Shown in pieces: positions 23,005-33,898 of a stretch of 64,000 nt of DNA. Both the position numbers and the translations under genes were made by a program. The stretch comes from Endothia cerciana. Its lineage: Eukaryota > Ascomycota > Sordariomycetes > Diaporthales > Cryphonectriaceae. The stretch spans positions 248,001 to 312,000 of the forward strand of contig JALRMH010000003.1 in NCBI GenBank assembly GCA_026119935.1. Direction: 5' to 3'. How positions within the stretch are numbered: position 1 is the first letter of the stretch; each line of letters opens with the position of its first letter. The notes beneath the pieces were generated by a model that ran no database searches, had not been told where the DNA came from, and worked only from the letters and a program-made list of their open reading frames with translations.

Positions 23005-24253
23005 CTACTCGATCTCCATCCTCCCAGCGACATCTTCCGACTCGCTGCGGGGGCGGACGGGTCCCTGGCTCGTCCTGGCCTCATCATCCGCATCCTCAGC
23101 GTCCTGGTCCTCTTCTGAGAAGACGTCGTCATCGTCGAAATCCTCGTCGAGTATGTCGTCGTAGTCGTCGTCGTAGCTCCCCGCGAACTCATCGAGCTCC
23201 AGCACGCCGTCGCGGTCACGATTCCACGTAAGTCCGTCATCCGCATAGTCGTCCTCCTCGTCACTGGCGGTGACCCTCTCCGCGCGGTCGCCGAGCCAGA
23301 ACCTGGCGCGCTTGTTCGCGCCCGCCTCCTCCATCAGCCTCCTCTTGCGCAGGTCTCCCGACGACGAGGTCGGCGTCAGCGACACAGCGCCGCTTCTTGC
23401 ACGGACCGCAGGCCTCAGGAACTGCGGGGGGCTGCTATGCGACACGACCGGCACGCCCCTCACGTATAGATACGCGACGCGCTTGCGCTCCTTGTTGAAG
23501 AAGAAATAGTGCATGCTCCAGATGGCGGCTGCCTCCTCGTCGAAGGGGTTCATGGCGGGCTGGTAGCTGAAGACGGAGCAGTCCTTGAGGGTCATCTCCT
23601 TATCGAAAAGGGCCCACATGTGAGGGCCCCAAGGCGGTGACTCGGTGCCGGACACCGCGGGTGGGCTCGAGCCCATGTCTGCAGCCGCCGCGGCTGCCTT
23701 CTTGGATTTCTTGCCGTTGGGGAGGAGCGCGCTGACGGGGAAGTCGGTGGTGGGTTGGGCGTTGGGCCGCGCGCTGCGGAGGGTTGTGTCAAGGTTTGTC
23801 ATGACTTTCCGGAGCGGCCGCTCGCGCTTGAAGTCCGCGGGCCGCAGGACATGGCTGAAGTCATAGTCGGGATGCGACGCGTTCAGTGTCGCGATGAGGT
23901 ATGCAAATGTTTTGCGACTCGATATCTCGGAAAGAGGGCCGAAGGGGCTTGATCGTGACAGGTTAAGACTTGATCGCTGTGGTGGTGAGAGGCTTGCGCC
24001 GAACTTGAGCATGGCTTCATGTTGGGACTCGAGCGACTTGTCGATGTTCTTGTATAGCTTCTTGTCGCTGCCTGCCGCTTTGGTCGTGTAGAGATCGCAT
24101 CCGCCAGTAACGTGGCAATCGGGGGTGTCGAAGTTGAGCGCGCTGGTCACGACATCGAAGTCGCGGAGAGGTAGGAACTGCGGAAATTGCGTCAGTAGGT
24201 CGGCGCAAGTCTCAGGCGCCACTTGTTTCGCGAATGCAATTGCGCACCTTCAT
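23005..24253 (-). CDS. MAF1: Maf1, repressor of RNA polymerase III
   Basis: Two exons: a 6-nt first coding exon (24253-24248, Met-Lys) and 24177-23005, giving 392 residues. Reading straight through the intron would give a false N terminus. The spliced start MKFLPLRDFDVVTSALNF is the hallmark Maf1 N terminus. Further conserved parts are CHVTGGCDLYTTKAAGSDKK, SRKTFAYLIATLNASHPDYDFS, WALFDKEMTLKDCSVFSYQP and IWSMHYFFFNKERKRVAYLYV. The protein carries stress and nutrient signals to Pol III and represses tRNA and 5S rRNA synthesis. The C-terminal ~110 residues are fungus-specific and end in a long Asp/Glu-rich tail. Ser/Thr-Pro sites in the middle linker are candidates for kinase control (TOR/PKA in yeast), inferred only. 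Confidence 0.95.
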
Positions 24254-25782
24254 CGTAGGTAATTGCGAAGCCCCCGACAGGCTTCCGAACTGTGGCTGTC
24301 GCTGGGTGATCGAGTGGTGTTATCGGTGGAGTCGGTCGGTGTCAAGCGACAACGTCATTGAGGTGGTGACTGTGAGAACGGGTCCGAGAACGCGCGCGAC
24401 TGTGGCCCGTGACGATGCTGTAGACGACGCTCAACAAGGCCAAAGTAGATTAAGAGTAGGTTGGGCGCCTCAGAGGTATCGCGGGTGGAGTAGAGGGATT
24501 GCTGTTGCCTATGGGACTGATCCCCTGATCGAACGACTGCCAGGTTGCGAGGACGCTGGCATAAACAACGGTGAGGGATGGTGAGGAGCAGACGACTAGA
24601 CTGCCTTCCTTGATCGGGTTAGTCAGCCGCAGTCCAGACCGCGATTGCGTCTAGAGAGCTAGAGGGCGTGCTGGGTGAAGATAGCCATGTTGGTTCTTTG
24701 TGAGGGTGGGCAGGGTGACGGATTGCTTGCTTCGTCGTGAACTCCTTGTAAAGGAAGGAAGAGGGGGGGTGGGAAAGGAGGTCGAGCGTGAAGCCGGCAG
24801 CCGCTTGGTTGATAACGCAATGCGGCCGGTTCGGGGGCGTGTCGTGCAGGGAACATGCACATCTGGAGTCGAGTGGTTGTCTGACACGGGTCCGGTAAGC
24901 AAGGCCAAGACCAGAGGGAGCAGGCCCGGATCTGGGACCCGGTTCAGTTCCAGGGCCACAACAAAGGAGATGCACGGGAGCGTTGGGCCATGGCCATAGT
25001 CTCCCCCCCTATAGTGGCACAGGTTAGGGTGGGTGACTTGGTCTGCCCCCAACGCACTGATGCGGGGACGGCCGGTGTCTGCTGGGCCTGTCAGAGGGCG
25101 AATCGTAATGCCAGATCAACGCCACGGGCGATGCCTCGTGGCAGCCAGCGGGGTCAGGATAGTTGCCTCATGAAAACTCGCGATGTCAACGTGCAGCTTT
25201 GCATCCGAGTGAATGGATGGGCTGGGCATGCACCGCGAAGGACTAGACAGTCGAGAGCAGACGTCATTTGCTTTGAAGAGAGGCTTTCTAATGCTATTAG
25301 CGTAAACACCCGTAGTCTTGCGTACCTCCAAAGAGACATGATGCTTGGCGTCGACTCCCCCGTCCCATGGATCTGTCACCGTATCCCACGATCTGGGTTC
25401 TGCTATCGACATTCGCCATCCGTGGTGTGGCCGTCCACCTCTCAACCCTCCACTGGAGCGATTGGCAGCTTCTCAACCCGTGCCCTTGTGCGCCTCCGGT
25501 GCGATCTCGACGGTCTCCCAAACGGCCCCTGAACGCCAGACGCCGGCCCGATGCACCCCTTCCGTATGTTGCTTAGCCCTCAACGGCCCATCGCCATTTG
25601 CGCGGGTCTTCAAAGTATCCCAATCTCCTTCAGGGCGCCACTGATCTCCTCTTGGGCCTGCGTTCAAGTATGGCACGTTAGCCGAAGGAAAGGCAGCCTT
25701 CTGCTCCTCTGCGCATCGTATATAGTATAGTAGCTCATCATGAACGAGAGGTATGTGAATATGTGCCAGCGCCGCCGCCGCG
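24254..25782. other. intergenic, no gene seen
   Basis: 1.5 kb between the Maf1 promoter and the 3' end of the AP-1 sigma gene. Frames of up to 180 codons overlap one another without recognisable motifs. Confidence 0.6.
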
Positions 25783-26606
25783 TTACATGATCTTCGTCAC
25801 TTCATCCTCGACCTGGCGATAAGCAGATTCGGCGTTAGCTGAAAGTAACGCTCCGGGTTGGACGGGTCGTACGAGATGACAAGATCGAACGCAGGAGACA
25901 GTCATGGCTAGGTAAATGGGGCCAAGCAGCGCAAGCAGCCTCGCAACGCCACCGGGGGGGGGGAGGGAGGGGGTAAATGGGTCGCTACTGACCTCCATGT
26001 CCTCGAGAGAGTCCTGCTGCCCGATGCACCTCAACACGTTCTTCTTGCTGCTCTCTTGGAGCTCACCGGCAAGGATCAACTCATCAAGGATGTAGTAGGC
26101 CTTGGTGAAGGAGAAGATGATGTCCAGCTCGCAGACATTTCCATAGTACTTGTCCATCTGCTCGACGTAGCGGTGGATGATCTCGAGGGTGATCAGCTCG
26201 TTGTCATCGGAGGAGCAGCCGACGATGAAGAAGAGAGAGGCGTATCGGCGGTACACGATCTTGGTGTCTGCAGCAGTCCATGTGCGTCAGTCTGGGCCGG
26301 GAGGAAGGCCATCCGCCACCATCGGCGGTAGGGCGGCGGAACCCACCCTTGTATTCAAGGAAGTTGCACATCCGTGTGCGCCGGGCCAAGACCAGCTGGG
26401 AGACATCCTTGACGATCTTGGCTTTCTCCTTGGGCGAGAGGGTGGTGAACCACTTGGCGAGACGCTGCAAGAGAGGAAGATGGTGTTAGGTACGAGTCGT
26501 CCTCCTGAGGAGGGGGATTACGCCGTTGAAGGTGCAGGAAGATGGCGATGACGAGACTCACAACCTTGCCCTGGCGGGACAGCAAGATCAGATAGTTAAT
26601 CGCCAT
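25783..26606 (-). CDS. APS1: AP-1 adaptor complex subunit sigma
   Basis: Four exons (26606-26562, 26464-26347, 26267-25993, 25812-25783) encode 155 residues, the standard length of sigma adaptins. The sequence is almost the family consensus: MAINYLILLSRQGKV, RLAKWFTTLSPKEKAKIVKD, CNFLEYKDTKIVYRRYASLFF, HRYVEQMDKYYGNVCELDII and LDELILAGELQESSKK. The short C-terminal exon encodes VEDEVTKIM. The LAKWFTTL and YYGNVCELDIIF segments favour AP-1 over AP-2 sigma. AP-1 forms clathrin coats between the trans-Golgi network and endosomes, and sigma, with the large gamma subunit, contributes to dileucine-signal binding. Intron 3 contains a run of C on the coding strand. Confidence 0.96.
25954..25963 (-). 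repeat. poly(C) tract in intron 3 of the AP-1 sigma gene
   Basis: Ten G on the plus strand, that is C on the coding strand, followed by further C-rich sequence. It lies about 30 nt downstream of the donor site. Confidence 0.6.
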
Positions 26607-27846
26607 GGCGGCGATACCATCACCAAGCGGAGTAAGAAGATCGGCCGGCGGAGGATGGGAGGAGGAACGGTGAGTTGTGTGGGAAATACACAGGCGCCAG
26701 GTCGAGGATGGACTTGCGGCCAACTTTCTCTGGATGTGTACAAAGGTCGGCCACGAGCTGCAGATGCTGGGGGGGGGGGGGGCTCCAGCCCAAGTGCAAG
26801 TACCCCTGGGCGCCCTGTAGCCGGCCGCTGACAATACCATAGTTGGTGTGTCCGTGCGGCCCTCCTGCAAAATAACATGGTAATACTGTAAGTCCTACTG
26901 TTAGCTGCCAACACAATTGCCTGGAATCCCAACTACACAGCAACACCCACCCTTTACTAGAGATGGTGTCATTTCTGACTTACCATGCACCTGACATCAA
27001 TACCCTTCTGTCGACTGGCACCCCCGGTTCCTGCTTGGAATGGGTGTGAACGGAGGTTTGAAGACAGCGACTCCCGATTATTCTTGTCTCTGCCCTCACT
27101 AATTGACAACGCCCTTGACATACATGAAGAGAGGCCCACTCCACATGGCGTATGCAGTGTGATGCCTTTCTTCACTTGAGCCGCCCCCCCCCCCGGCCCC
27201 TCCTCCGGAGATGGAGCTGTGCCTGTCTCCAGGCTTCCATGCAGTTCATGCCGCTGCTGGCCGTGCAGTCTTGCCGGTCTGCGGAAGCCGGAGTTGGCCC
27301 CAGGTGAGTCGGCGGCGGCGCTATCAACGGCTATCATCCTGCTCGGGGGGAGCCCATCCTGTCTGGGCTAGGCGAGGGCGTGGGGCATGCGGTGATACCG
27401 TGGTACTCGACGTACATGTGCTGCCGACATGCGTGATGCACGCAGATATAAAGACTCCAGAGATGTCCCCCCCTCAGCCCCTCCTCACCTTGAGGACCCC
27501 TAGGCAAAGGAGCCGCCGAAATATCCTCCGGACACTACGGGATCTGTAACACCAAGGGTCGAGCAGGGCGTCACGTTGTCCTATTGTGTCGTGACCTGAC
27601 CTCTCACCATTACTAATCCGGAGACTTCCTACATCGCCCCGTACCCCGTCCGTCCTCCGTGCTAGTCGTGAATATTTGACACCCCGGAACGTCCGAGTCC
27701 CCCCGCCAATGCCAAGTCCCAGTCAAGGCCTGTTCAGATGGCCCGTGGATTTCTTCCAGGCTCTGGTCGACTGTATTCTTCCCCGGAGGCAGAGGCAGAG
27801 GCAGGATAAGCAACAGCCCTCCCCGTCCAGAGGAGATAGCGCGACG
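26607..27846. other. divergent promoter region, AP-1 sigma and GCL modifier subunit
   Basis: 1.24 kb between two divergently transcribed genes, so it should hold both promoters. It carries poly(G) at 26769-26782 and poly(C) at 27184-27194. No gene is supported. Confidence 0.6.
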
Positions 27847-28937
27847 ATGGCCAAGAAACTGATATTATCCACGGGGTAAGTCCCTCACCCTCACTGCCCC
27901 TGCCCCCCCCCCCCTCCTCTCGCTAACCATGTCGTCTTCGCAGTAACATCTCCGTCGGCGGCCCCTCCATAATTCGCAAGCCGGGAGCCTTCAGGTCCAA
28001 CCTCGAGCTCACCAACTCCCTACGCAGCAACTTCCTCGCCGCGAGACAAGGATACGGTTCCTCGTCACATTCCTCCAAAGACCCCTCCCTCAATGGCAAC
28101 GGCAATGACAACGGCGACGGCGCGCCCAACGGGGTGTCCTCGCCCCTCTCGCAGTGGACGTCCCTCGAGGACAATGGCGACCTCTACATCCCCCGGATAG
28201 ACTGGGCCTCCACGCCCGGCCTGCAGGAGGACCCCGCCGCCTACGACATCACCGTCAAGATCTTCTTCCTGCCGACCTCCGCCCTCTCCCAGCGCGCGAC
28301 CTACGCCCGCGAGGCCCTGTCGCTGGTCATGAAGGAGCTGCGCGTGTCTTCCGTCTCCCTGCTCATCGTGTCCTTCCCGGGCATGTCCTTCGAGGGCGAC
28401 TGCGAGTGGGAGGCCGACAAGCACAACTCCACGCAGGGCGACGACGAGAGCGAGCTCGTGACGTGGGAGTCAGCCATCGAGCCGCTCCACCACGAGGGGC
28501 TCGTCGCGCAGCTAGGCATCGCCGAGTTCGGCAGCGAGAAGCTCGCGCGGTTCCTTGATGGGGTCAGGGTGAAGCCGAGCGTAGACCAGATCAACATCAA
28601 GAACTGCTGCGACGTCCCGCCGCCCCTGGTGAACCTGGCCAAGGAGAAGAAGATCGAGCTGTTCGTGCACAGTGACTGCACGGACATCCTGCCTAAGGGG
28701 ACCCTGAGGGAGCTTCTCGGCCACGGGGCCAGGGGCGCGGGCGTGTTGGCGGACCCGGCGGAGGGTGTCGAAGAGGGATTGAGGGGGGACCTCACGCCGC
28801 AGTGGGTGGTCAAGTATACGGCCGTGGTGAGGGACCGGGGCGTGATCGAGAACAAGGGCTATTTCGCGGGCGCTGCATTGACGGAGGAGATGGGCTCAGG
28901 GGGGCCGGGGAAGAAAGAGGATCGGAGGCACCTATAG
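27847..28937 (+). CDS. glutamate-cysteine ligase regulatory (modifier) subunit
   Basis: Two exons, 27847-27875 and 27944-28937, encode 340 residues. The start MAKKLILSTG, continuing across the intron into NISVGGPSIIRK, matches the family; an in-frame ATG at 27676 would add 57 residues. The fold is an aldo-keto-reductase-like barrel. Segments consistent with this are DITVKIFFLPTSALS, VKELR-type helices, LVAQLGIAEFGSEKLARFL, KPSVDQINIKNCCDVPPPL and KKIELFVHSDCTDILP. The subunit binds the catalytic GCL subunit and lowers its feedback inhibition by glutathione, controlling the first step of glutathione synthesis in the cytosol. An acidic insert (QGDDESELVTWES) lies mid-protein. The first intron carries a 12-C run. 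Confidence 0.9.
27903..27914 (+). repeat. poly(C) tract in intron 1 of the GCL modifier gene
   Basis: Twelve C on the coding strand, between the donor and the CTAAC branch-point-like site of a 68-nt intron. It makes up almost a fifth of that intron. Confidence 0.65.
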
Positions 28938-29367
28938 ACGCGAGCGTGGCCTTTTTGTCTGTTTGTGTCTTCCCCCCCCCCCCCGCGGGGGGTTGATACC
29001 ACGGCGCTTGTTCCCTACCGGCGGCTGTCTGCATTGTGGCTCTGCGCATTGCCTACGTACCCTTCACGAAAGAATGATCGCTGAAGGCGCAACATAGAAC
29101 GAATTACCAGCAGGGATTTTGATCTCGGCACGGCTTCCGCCCCCTTTTCCTTTTACCTCGTGCCCCCATGGTTCGGCCTATCGTTCCGAGCCTCATCCTC
29201 CCGTGGGCGTATCGGCCCTCTCCTGTGGACAAACGGCCGCGTCCTCTGGGCCAGCCGGTCTCCTCCCAGCCTCGGGGTACCCGGCAATTCACTGCCATCC
29301 TTGCGCGGCCGCGGCCGGCGCCAAGGAGAAACAAGACCTGGTCCTGATTTTCCTCTCCTGGCCCTCT
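28938..29367. other. convergent 3' regions with a C13 tract
   Basis: This separates the convergent GCL modifier and Bud32 genes. A run of 13 C (28972-28984) begins about 35 nt after the GCL stop codon, then a CCGCGGGG hairpin-like sequence follows. Confidence 0.6.
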
Positions 29368-30171
29368 TCACCCTATCATGCTCCTCTTCCTCCCCCTCAT
29401 CCTCACATCCTCCAGCTTCCTCAACACCTGCTTGGCCGCCTTGAAGGTCTGCCTGTACCCCTCCAGCACCTCGCCGAACAGCTTCTCCGTCCTCGGGTGC
29501 GTGCTCAGGAATGCGCGCTCGAGGACATACAGGTCCACCGCTCTGTCCTCCTCGTGTGTCCCCTGGCTGGCCAACCCAAAGTCGATGATGACGATCTCGC
29601 CGTCCAGGACAGCACCCCCACCCTCTTCCTGCCCATCTGTCGCCGGCAAGCCGCCGCCGTCCTTCTGTATTGCCGGTGCCGGCCGCAGCATCATATTACT
29701 CGTGGTCAGGTCCCCGTGGACCACACCGGCGGCGTGCAGCCTCCCCACCGCGGCGCCGACCCTCCTCATGAGGCCGACCAGCTCCCCGTTGCCCCGGAGC
29801 ACCTCCTCCTCCGCCTTGGCCCCCAGCCACCCGTTGACGGCGGCCCGTACCGGGCCGCCCTCGACCCACTCCATCATCAGCCAGCCCGAGGCCTCGTCGA
29901 CGCAGTAGACGGCCGGCACGGCGACGCCCTTCCGCCTGCACTTTGCGAGGATGCGGGCCTCGGCCAGGATGCGCTGCCGCGTGAGCCGGGCATCGAGGGC
30001 CGGGTGGCGGTACGGCTTGGAGGGGCGGTGCTTGAGCGCGCAGGGGAGGGCGGGCAGGAGGTAGGTCGTGCGGTAGAGCAGGCCCTCGGCGCCCTGGGTG
30101 ATGAGCTGGGGAGGCGTGCTGGAGGGGTGGGTTAGGACCGGGGGCAGGGGGAGCGGGTGGGGGGCTGCCAT
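29368..30171 (-). CDS. BUD32: Bud32/PRPK kinase of the EKC/KEOPS complex
   Basis: A single exon of 267 residues, the usual length. Bud32 is a small atypical kinase/ATPase that, with Kae1, Cgi121, Pcc1 and Gon7, makes N6-threonylcarbamoyl-adenosine at position 37 of ANN-decoding tRNAs. Visible features are the Bud32-type GAEGLLYRT glycine loop (about residues 27-35), the catalytic Lys in CALKHRPSKPYRHPALD (about K47), LTRQRILAEARIL, MMEWVEGG, the catalytic loop HGDLTTSNMM (D about 154), and IIDFGLA with the metal-binding Asp (about 197). DRAVDLYVLERAFLSTHP is a KEOPS-kinase-specific block. The C terminus RKRSMIG is a degenerate form of the basic RGRKRSMVG-type tail. The central Gly/Glu-rich insert (about residues 170-190) is lineage-specific. 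Confidence 0.95.
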   Translation of the reverse strand: MAAPHPLPLPPVLTHPSSTPPQLITQGAEGLLYRTTYLLPALPCALKHRPSKPYRHPALDARLTRQRILAEARILAKCRRKGVAVPAVYCVDEASGWLMMEWVEGGPVRAAVNGWLGAKAEEEVLRGNGELVGLMRRVGAAVGRLHAAGVVHGDLTTSNMMLRPAPAIQKDGGGLPATDGQEEGGGAVLDGEIVIIDFGLASQGTHEEDRAVDLYVLERAFLSTHPRTEKLFGEVLEGYRQTFKAAKQVLRKLEDVRMRGRKRSMIG

Positions 30172-31586
30172 CGTGGTCGGGCGTCAGGTGTTGGTAGGTG
30201 ATGATTGTAAGAATTATTCTGTCCCTTCCTTCTTCCCCCTTCTTCCTTCCTTCTTTCTTCTTTTGCAGGCTGCGTTACGGAGGGTCGGGCGCCGAGCGCT
30301 GTGGTCGTTTGGGTGGAGGGGCAGCTTTTGGGAGACGAGCCACTGGATGAGGGGCAGTTATCGAAATTGCTGATGACCGCACGTCGGTAGGAACCTCCCT
30401 GCCCCCCCCCCCCCCCAGCCCTTGTTGCAATCTACTGTGGTACTATTATCTCTGCAGGTGATATGCCATGGAGTGCATAGTACTGTACTTAAGGACATGC
30501 GTTCCCTGGTCTATCACATCAACTTTATTTCGACCTCACCTCTGCCTCTGGCTATAGTACAGTGCGGATCCCATGTCATCCCATCCCTAAGGGCCTCTCA
30601 TCGGAGTTCTCGTCGGGGGGAGGGAGACACTCGACCTGCAAGCAAGTGAGCGCTGGCACCATACGACCTCGACTCGGGGGGGTGAGCCTAGGCCCGGCTC
30701 GGGCTGTGGCCGTTTAGCTGCAGCTCCTCCTGCAGGGGCAGCCTGCCCCTCCCGCCTCTGCCAATCTCGCCCTGGTGTCAGCCACTGACGGGTTGGCCCA
30801 TCAGTGGGCCGACAGCGTGCCACCACCTGCTGCCGCCCACCAGGGGTTCCTGCAAGGCCTGCAGAGGGTACATAATGCGCGGTAAGAGGGGGGGGCGGGG
30901 GGGGGGGGGAAAGCAGGCCAGCCCTCGCCAGACAGATTCCCCCGTTGGCTGGTGGGAAGAAAAAAAAAGTAGAAAAAAAAAAGGGACAGGGCCGATTTTC
31001 AGAAGATGGCCCAAGTGGGTTGGGGTTGTTCATTTGACACGCGACAAGTGGAGGCATCGTCAGAAGGATCACCAGCCAATTCGACCCCATCCCTTGGGTC
31101 GTCGTAACCCCCCGAGCTTCCGGAGGCGAAATTCACCCACACGGGCCACAGGCCAGACTGGCATCTCGATTCGGCCGACTTCTCTTCAGGAGGACAGCGA
31201 GCCGGAGAACATCACGGCCTTGTGTCGTCCCCGCTCAACCTGGCCAACGCCCTCTCTGTTCATCGCCTCCTGGCACAGACTAGATCTAGCGACGGCGGCC
31301 CGTCTCCCTCTGACAGCCTAGCCTCCCGTCTGCCATGTGCTAGATTCAACTAACCTTGCCGTCATCGCCCGCTGTATCTTGCTGCCGCTGGCTTTCCTTC
31401 CAGCGCCGACCTCCCGATTCTTCTAATTATCGCCTCCTTCTCCTCTCGACGCTTTCTTTCCCCTCCGATACCTCAACGTCACCACTCAACCCACCCCCCC
31501 TCCCCCCGCGCATGGTCACGACCACAATTCTCTGCGCTTGAAATTGGCCGGCTGCAGGCCATGCGCTGTACCCCACCACCGTCATA
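30172..31586. other. divergent promoter region with C15 and G13 tracts
   Basis: 1.4 kb between Bud32 and a divergent orphan gene. Poly(C) at 30402-30416 and poly(G) at 30897-30909 (preceded by another G8 run) stand out, with an A-rich tract at 30959-30982. No gene is supported. Confidence 0.6.
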
Positions 31587-31591
31587 ATGGC

Positions 31592-31623
<32 letters not shown>

Positions 31624-32447
31624 CCAGCACCAGCACCAGCACCTCGAGCCAGTGGACCTTCATCCTGGCCCTGACCGCGCTCTTCCTCTCCGCCGTCGTC
31701 ACCCTGCAGATCCTCTCCTCCTACGCCAAGGCCTACATCGCCGCCCCCGCCGAGATCCTGACCTTCGTCGACGCCGCCGACAGCTCCGTCCACGAGAACG
31801 AGAGCTACGACCGCGACGTCTCGCGCGTCCAGCGCCTCGACGACAAGCTGCGGCTGGGGCGGCTGCTGCGCGAGATCCAGAAGGGTGGCGACGACCTGCG
31901 GGAGGAGCTCAACGGGCTGCTGATGACGGAGAACGGCGACCTCGCCAGTGATGGATACAGCGACCTGCGGGATCTGAGGCTGAGGGCGACCGCGAGGCTG
32001 CTCTGGGCCTCCAAGAGGAAGGGCCTGGAGGACAAGGTCCGGAGGCTGGACATGCTCCGCATGCGCTTCCTGGTGGTGTACATGGGCATCATCTCCACCG
32101 GTGCCGCCGAGCACAGTCACAACGGCGCCAAGCATGAGCACAAGAACTCCACAAAGGACTCAGAGAAGGTTGGCGACCGCATCTTCAACCAGGAGTACGC
32201 AGCTCGGCCGCAGCTGCCAAAGGGCCTGGGAGAGGCCATCAAGAAGAAGCCCATGCTGCGACGGCTCAGCACCACAGCTACTGGACATACCGACAACAGC
32301 GAGAGGAGCCGGAAGCAGGGCTGGGCAGGCGTCATCCGAGAGCTTCAGCTCTCGCCGCTACTTCACAAGCGTCACGCCAGTATCGAGAGGGCCATGTCGC
32401 CCTCTCCTACACTGGTCGGATCTCCGACGCCAGCATCGACCCCGTAA
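31587..32447 (+). CDS. hypothetical membrane-anchored protein with Asn/Ser/Thr repeat start
   Basis: I do not recognise a family. A single exon encodes 286 residues. The N terminus is a repeat-encoded NS/ST stretch (residues 3-20), followed by one strong membrane helix (WTFILALTALFLSAVVTLQILSSY, about 23-46). After that the protein is hydrophilic and probably helical: residues 70-150 are rich in Leu/Arg/Glu (RLDDKLRLGRLLREIQKGGDDL, LRLRATARLLWASKRKGLEDKVRRLDMLRMR), suggestive of amphipathic or coiled-coil helices. A second, weaker hydrophobic stretch (FLVVYMGIISTGAA, about 152-165) may be membrane-associated. The tail is Ser/Thr/Pro-rich and basic. Codon usage is as GC-rich as in the neighbouring genes, so a real gene is likely. 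Its function is unknown. Confidence 0.75.
31592..31645 (+). repeat. coding hexanucleotide repeat (AACAGC/ACCAGC)
   Basis: Tandem AACAGC units followed by ACCAGC units encode alternating Asn-Ser and Thr-Ser at the N terminus of the orphan membrane protein. This type of repeat changes length easily without breaking the frame. Confidence 0.8.
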
Positions 32448-33240
32448 TGGGCCATGTGGCATAAACCCAATACACACAAACAAAACAAAAAAAAAAAAAA
32501 AAACAAAAAAAAAAAAGAAGAAGAAAAAAAAAAGGAGAAAAAATGGGGAGGGCAACACAAAGATTAGGAAAGATTCTACGACTATCATGACTTTACGTTC
32601 TACATATACGACTTTTGGCCGGAGCCACACCGCGTCTCCCCACGGAGACGATCATCAACACACGACATCTCACGGCCGTTATTTGTTCTAGTATCTTTTG
32701 GTGGCTTTATCACGAGTCGAGAGAGGAGGTGCAGTTGAGGGCAACGGGTAGTTATTATTGGGCATTGCGGACGGGGAGCCACAGCACACACCTATCACGA
32801 CGACGTTATTCGTTTAATCTCCAGGGCATTTCGCATCGGGAGTTTGATACCCCCCTCCCCCTCTTCACAACACTCTATTGCACAGCATGGTAATGGTGTC
32901 GGTGCTGGGTCTTGGAGGTCACGTTTTAATATCACTGCCCTCCCCCCCTCCCCTTCACCCTTCTCCACGTCAGGACCGGTCTGGGAGAGACATCGCGTTG
33001 ACGAAGTAGTATGAGATTCTCGCAATACACTAATTCTCTCATCAACACACTCTCCGATGGAGCTCGGTCCTGGGGCTTAGAACGATTCGGTCCACCCGTG
33101 ACCTCTACACTGCACATGTGACCTCATGTAGACCCTGGGAAGCTATCGGGCCTGCCTCGAAGAACGGCTCAGGGATCAACGGGCCCCCGGCCGCGTCAGC
33201 CATCACCTCCAGATGAGCTCCTCGCGTGAGCCGCCAGGGG
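32448..33240. other. convergent 3' regions with an A-rich tract
   Basis: Between the orphan membrane-protein gene and the convergent CMD-like gene. The stretch 32478-32543 is almost only A with a few C and G, starting about 30 nt after the stop codon. No gene is supported. Confidence 0.65.
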
Positions 33241-33898
33241 CTAGTGTGCAGCGTCCGGCCCGGTCCCATTCCTCTCGCCAACTAGATCAACATCAGTCAA
33301 CATGCTCACCCATACCACGCCCGCCCACACCGCACCAGGAGAGGGGAAACTCACCATCGAGCGCCACCAGGAACCGGCTCACGCAGTTATAGCACGCCAC
33401 CGTGGCCACGACCTCCACCGTCACCCTCTCGCCCCACGCCCCCCGCACCGCGGCGAACGTCTCCTCGCTCACCTCCACGTTCCGCGTCATCTCGTCCGCC
33501 AGCACCACGGCCGCCCACTGCCTCTCGTCCAGCCCGGCCCCGTCGGGGGGCCGGTCCGCCAGCGCCAGCGGGCCCTCCCTCCGCACGTGCGCCATGCCGG
33601 CCTCGGGGACGCCCGCCCGGACCGCCAGCGGCGCGTGGTGCGCCCACTCGTACCAGGCGCGGTTCACCACCGCCACGCGCGCGATGGCCAGCTCGCGCAC
33701 GTCGTCCGGGACGGCCGTCCGCGTGCGCACCGCGCCCAGGAAGGCGTTCCACCCGTCCGCCACCGGCGGCGAGTGCAGGAGCGCGAGGTCCAGGGGCTGC
33801 AGGGGCCGCGGCGCGCGGCGCGCCCGGATCCGCTCCACGACCGCCTGGTCCTCCGGCGTCGAGGCCGGGGGCGGGTCGGGGACGTAGGGGAGGCGCAT
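33241..33898 (-). CDS. carboxymuconolactone decarboxylase/AhpD-like protein
   Basis: Two exons, 33898-33355 and 33281-33241, encode 194 residues from the start MRLPYVPDPPP. The short last exon adds VGERNGTGPDAAH and matches the family C terminus. Conserved parts are RRAPRPLQPLDLALLHSPPVADGWNAFLGAVR, DVRELAIARVAVVNRAWYEWAHHAPLA and VEVVATVACYNCVSRFLVAL. CMD/AhpD proteins are all-helical and often act as thiol peroxidase partners or lyases; fungal members of this type are mostly uncharacterised. A CYNC pair (CxxC) in the last helix resembles the redox site position of AhpD, but a catalytic role is inferred. The frame continues upstream to an ATG at 34057, adding 53 residues rich in Arg/Ser/Pro without acidic residues, a possible mitochondrial presequence. 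Confidence 0.88.

Noticed and set aside
31479..32141. 220-codon minus-strand frame overlapping the orphan membrane protein
   Set aside because: Val/Gly/Gln-rich composition typical of a shadow. The plus-strand frame has a coherent membrane helix and codon bias instead.
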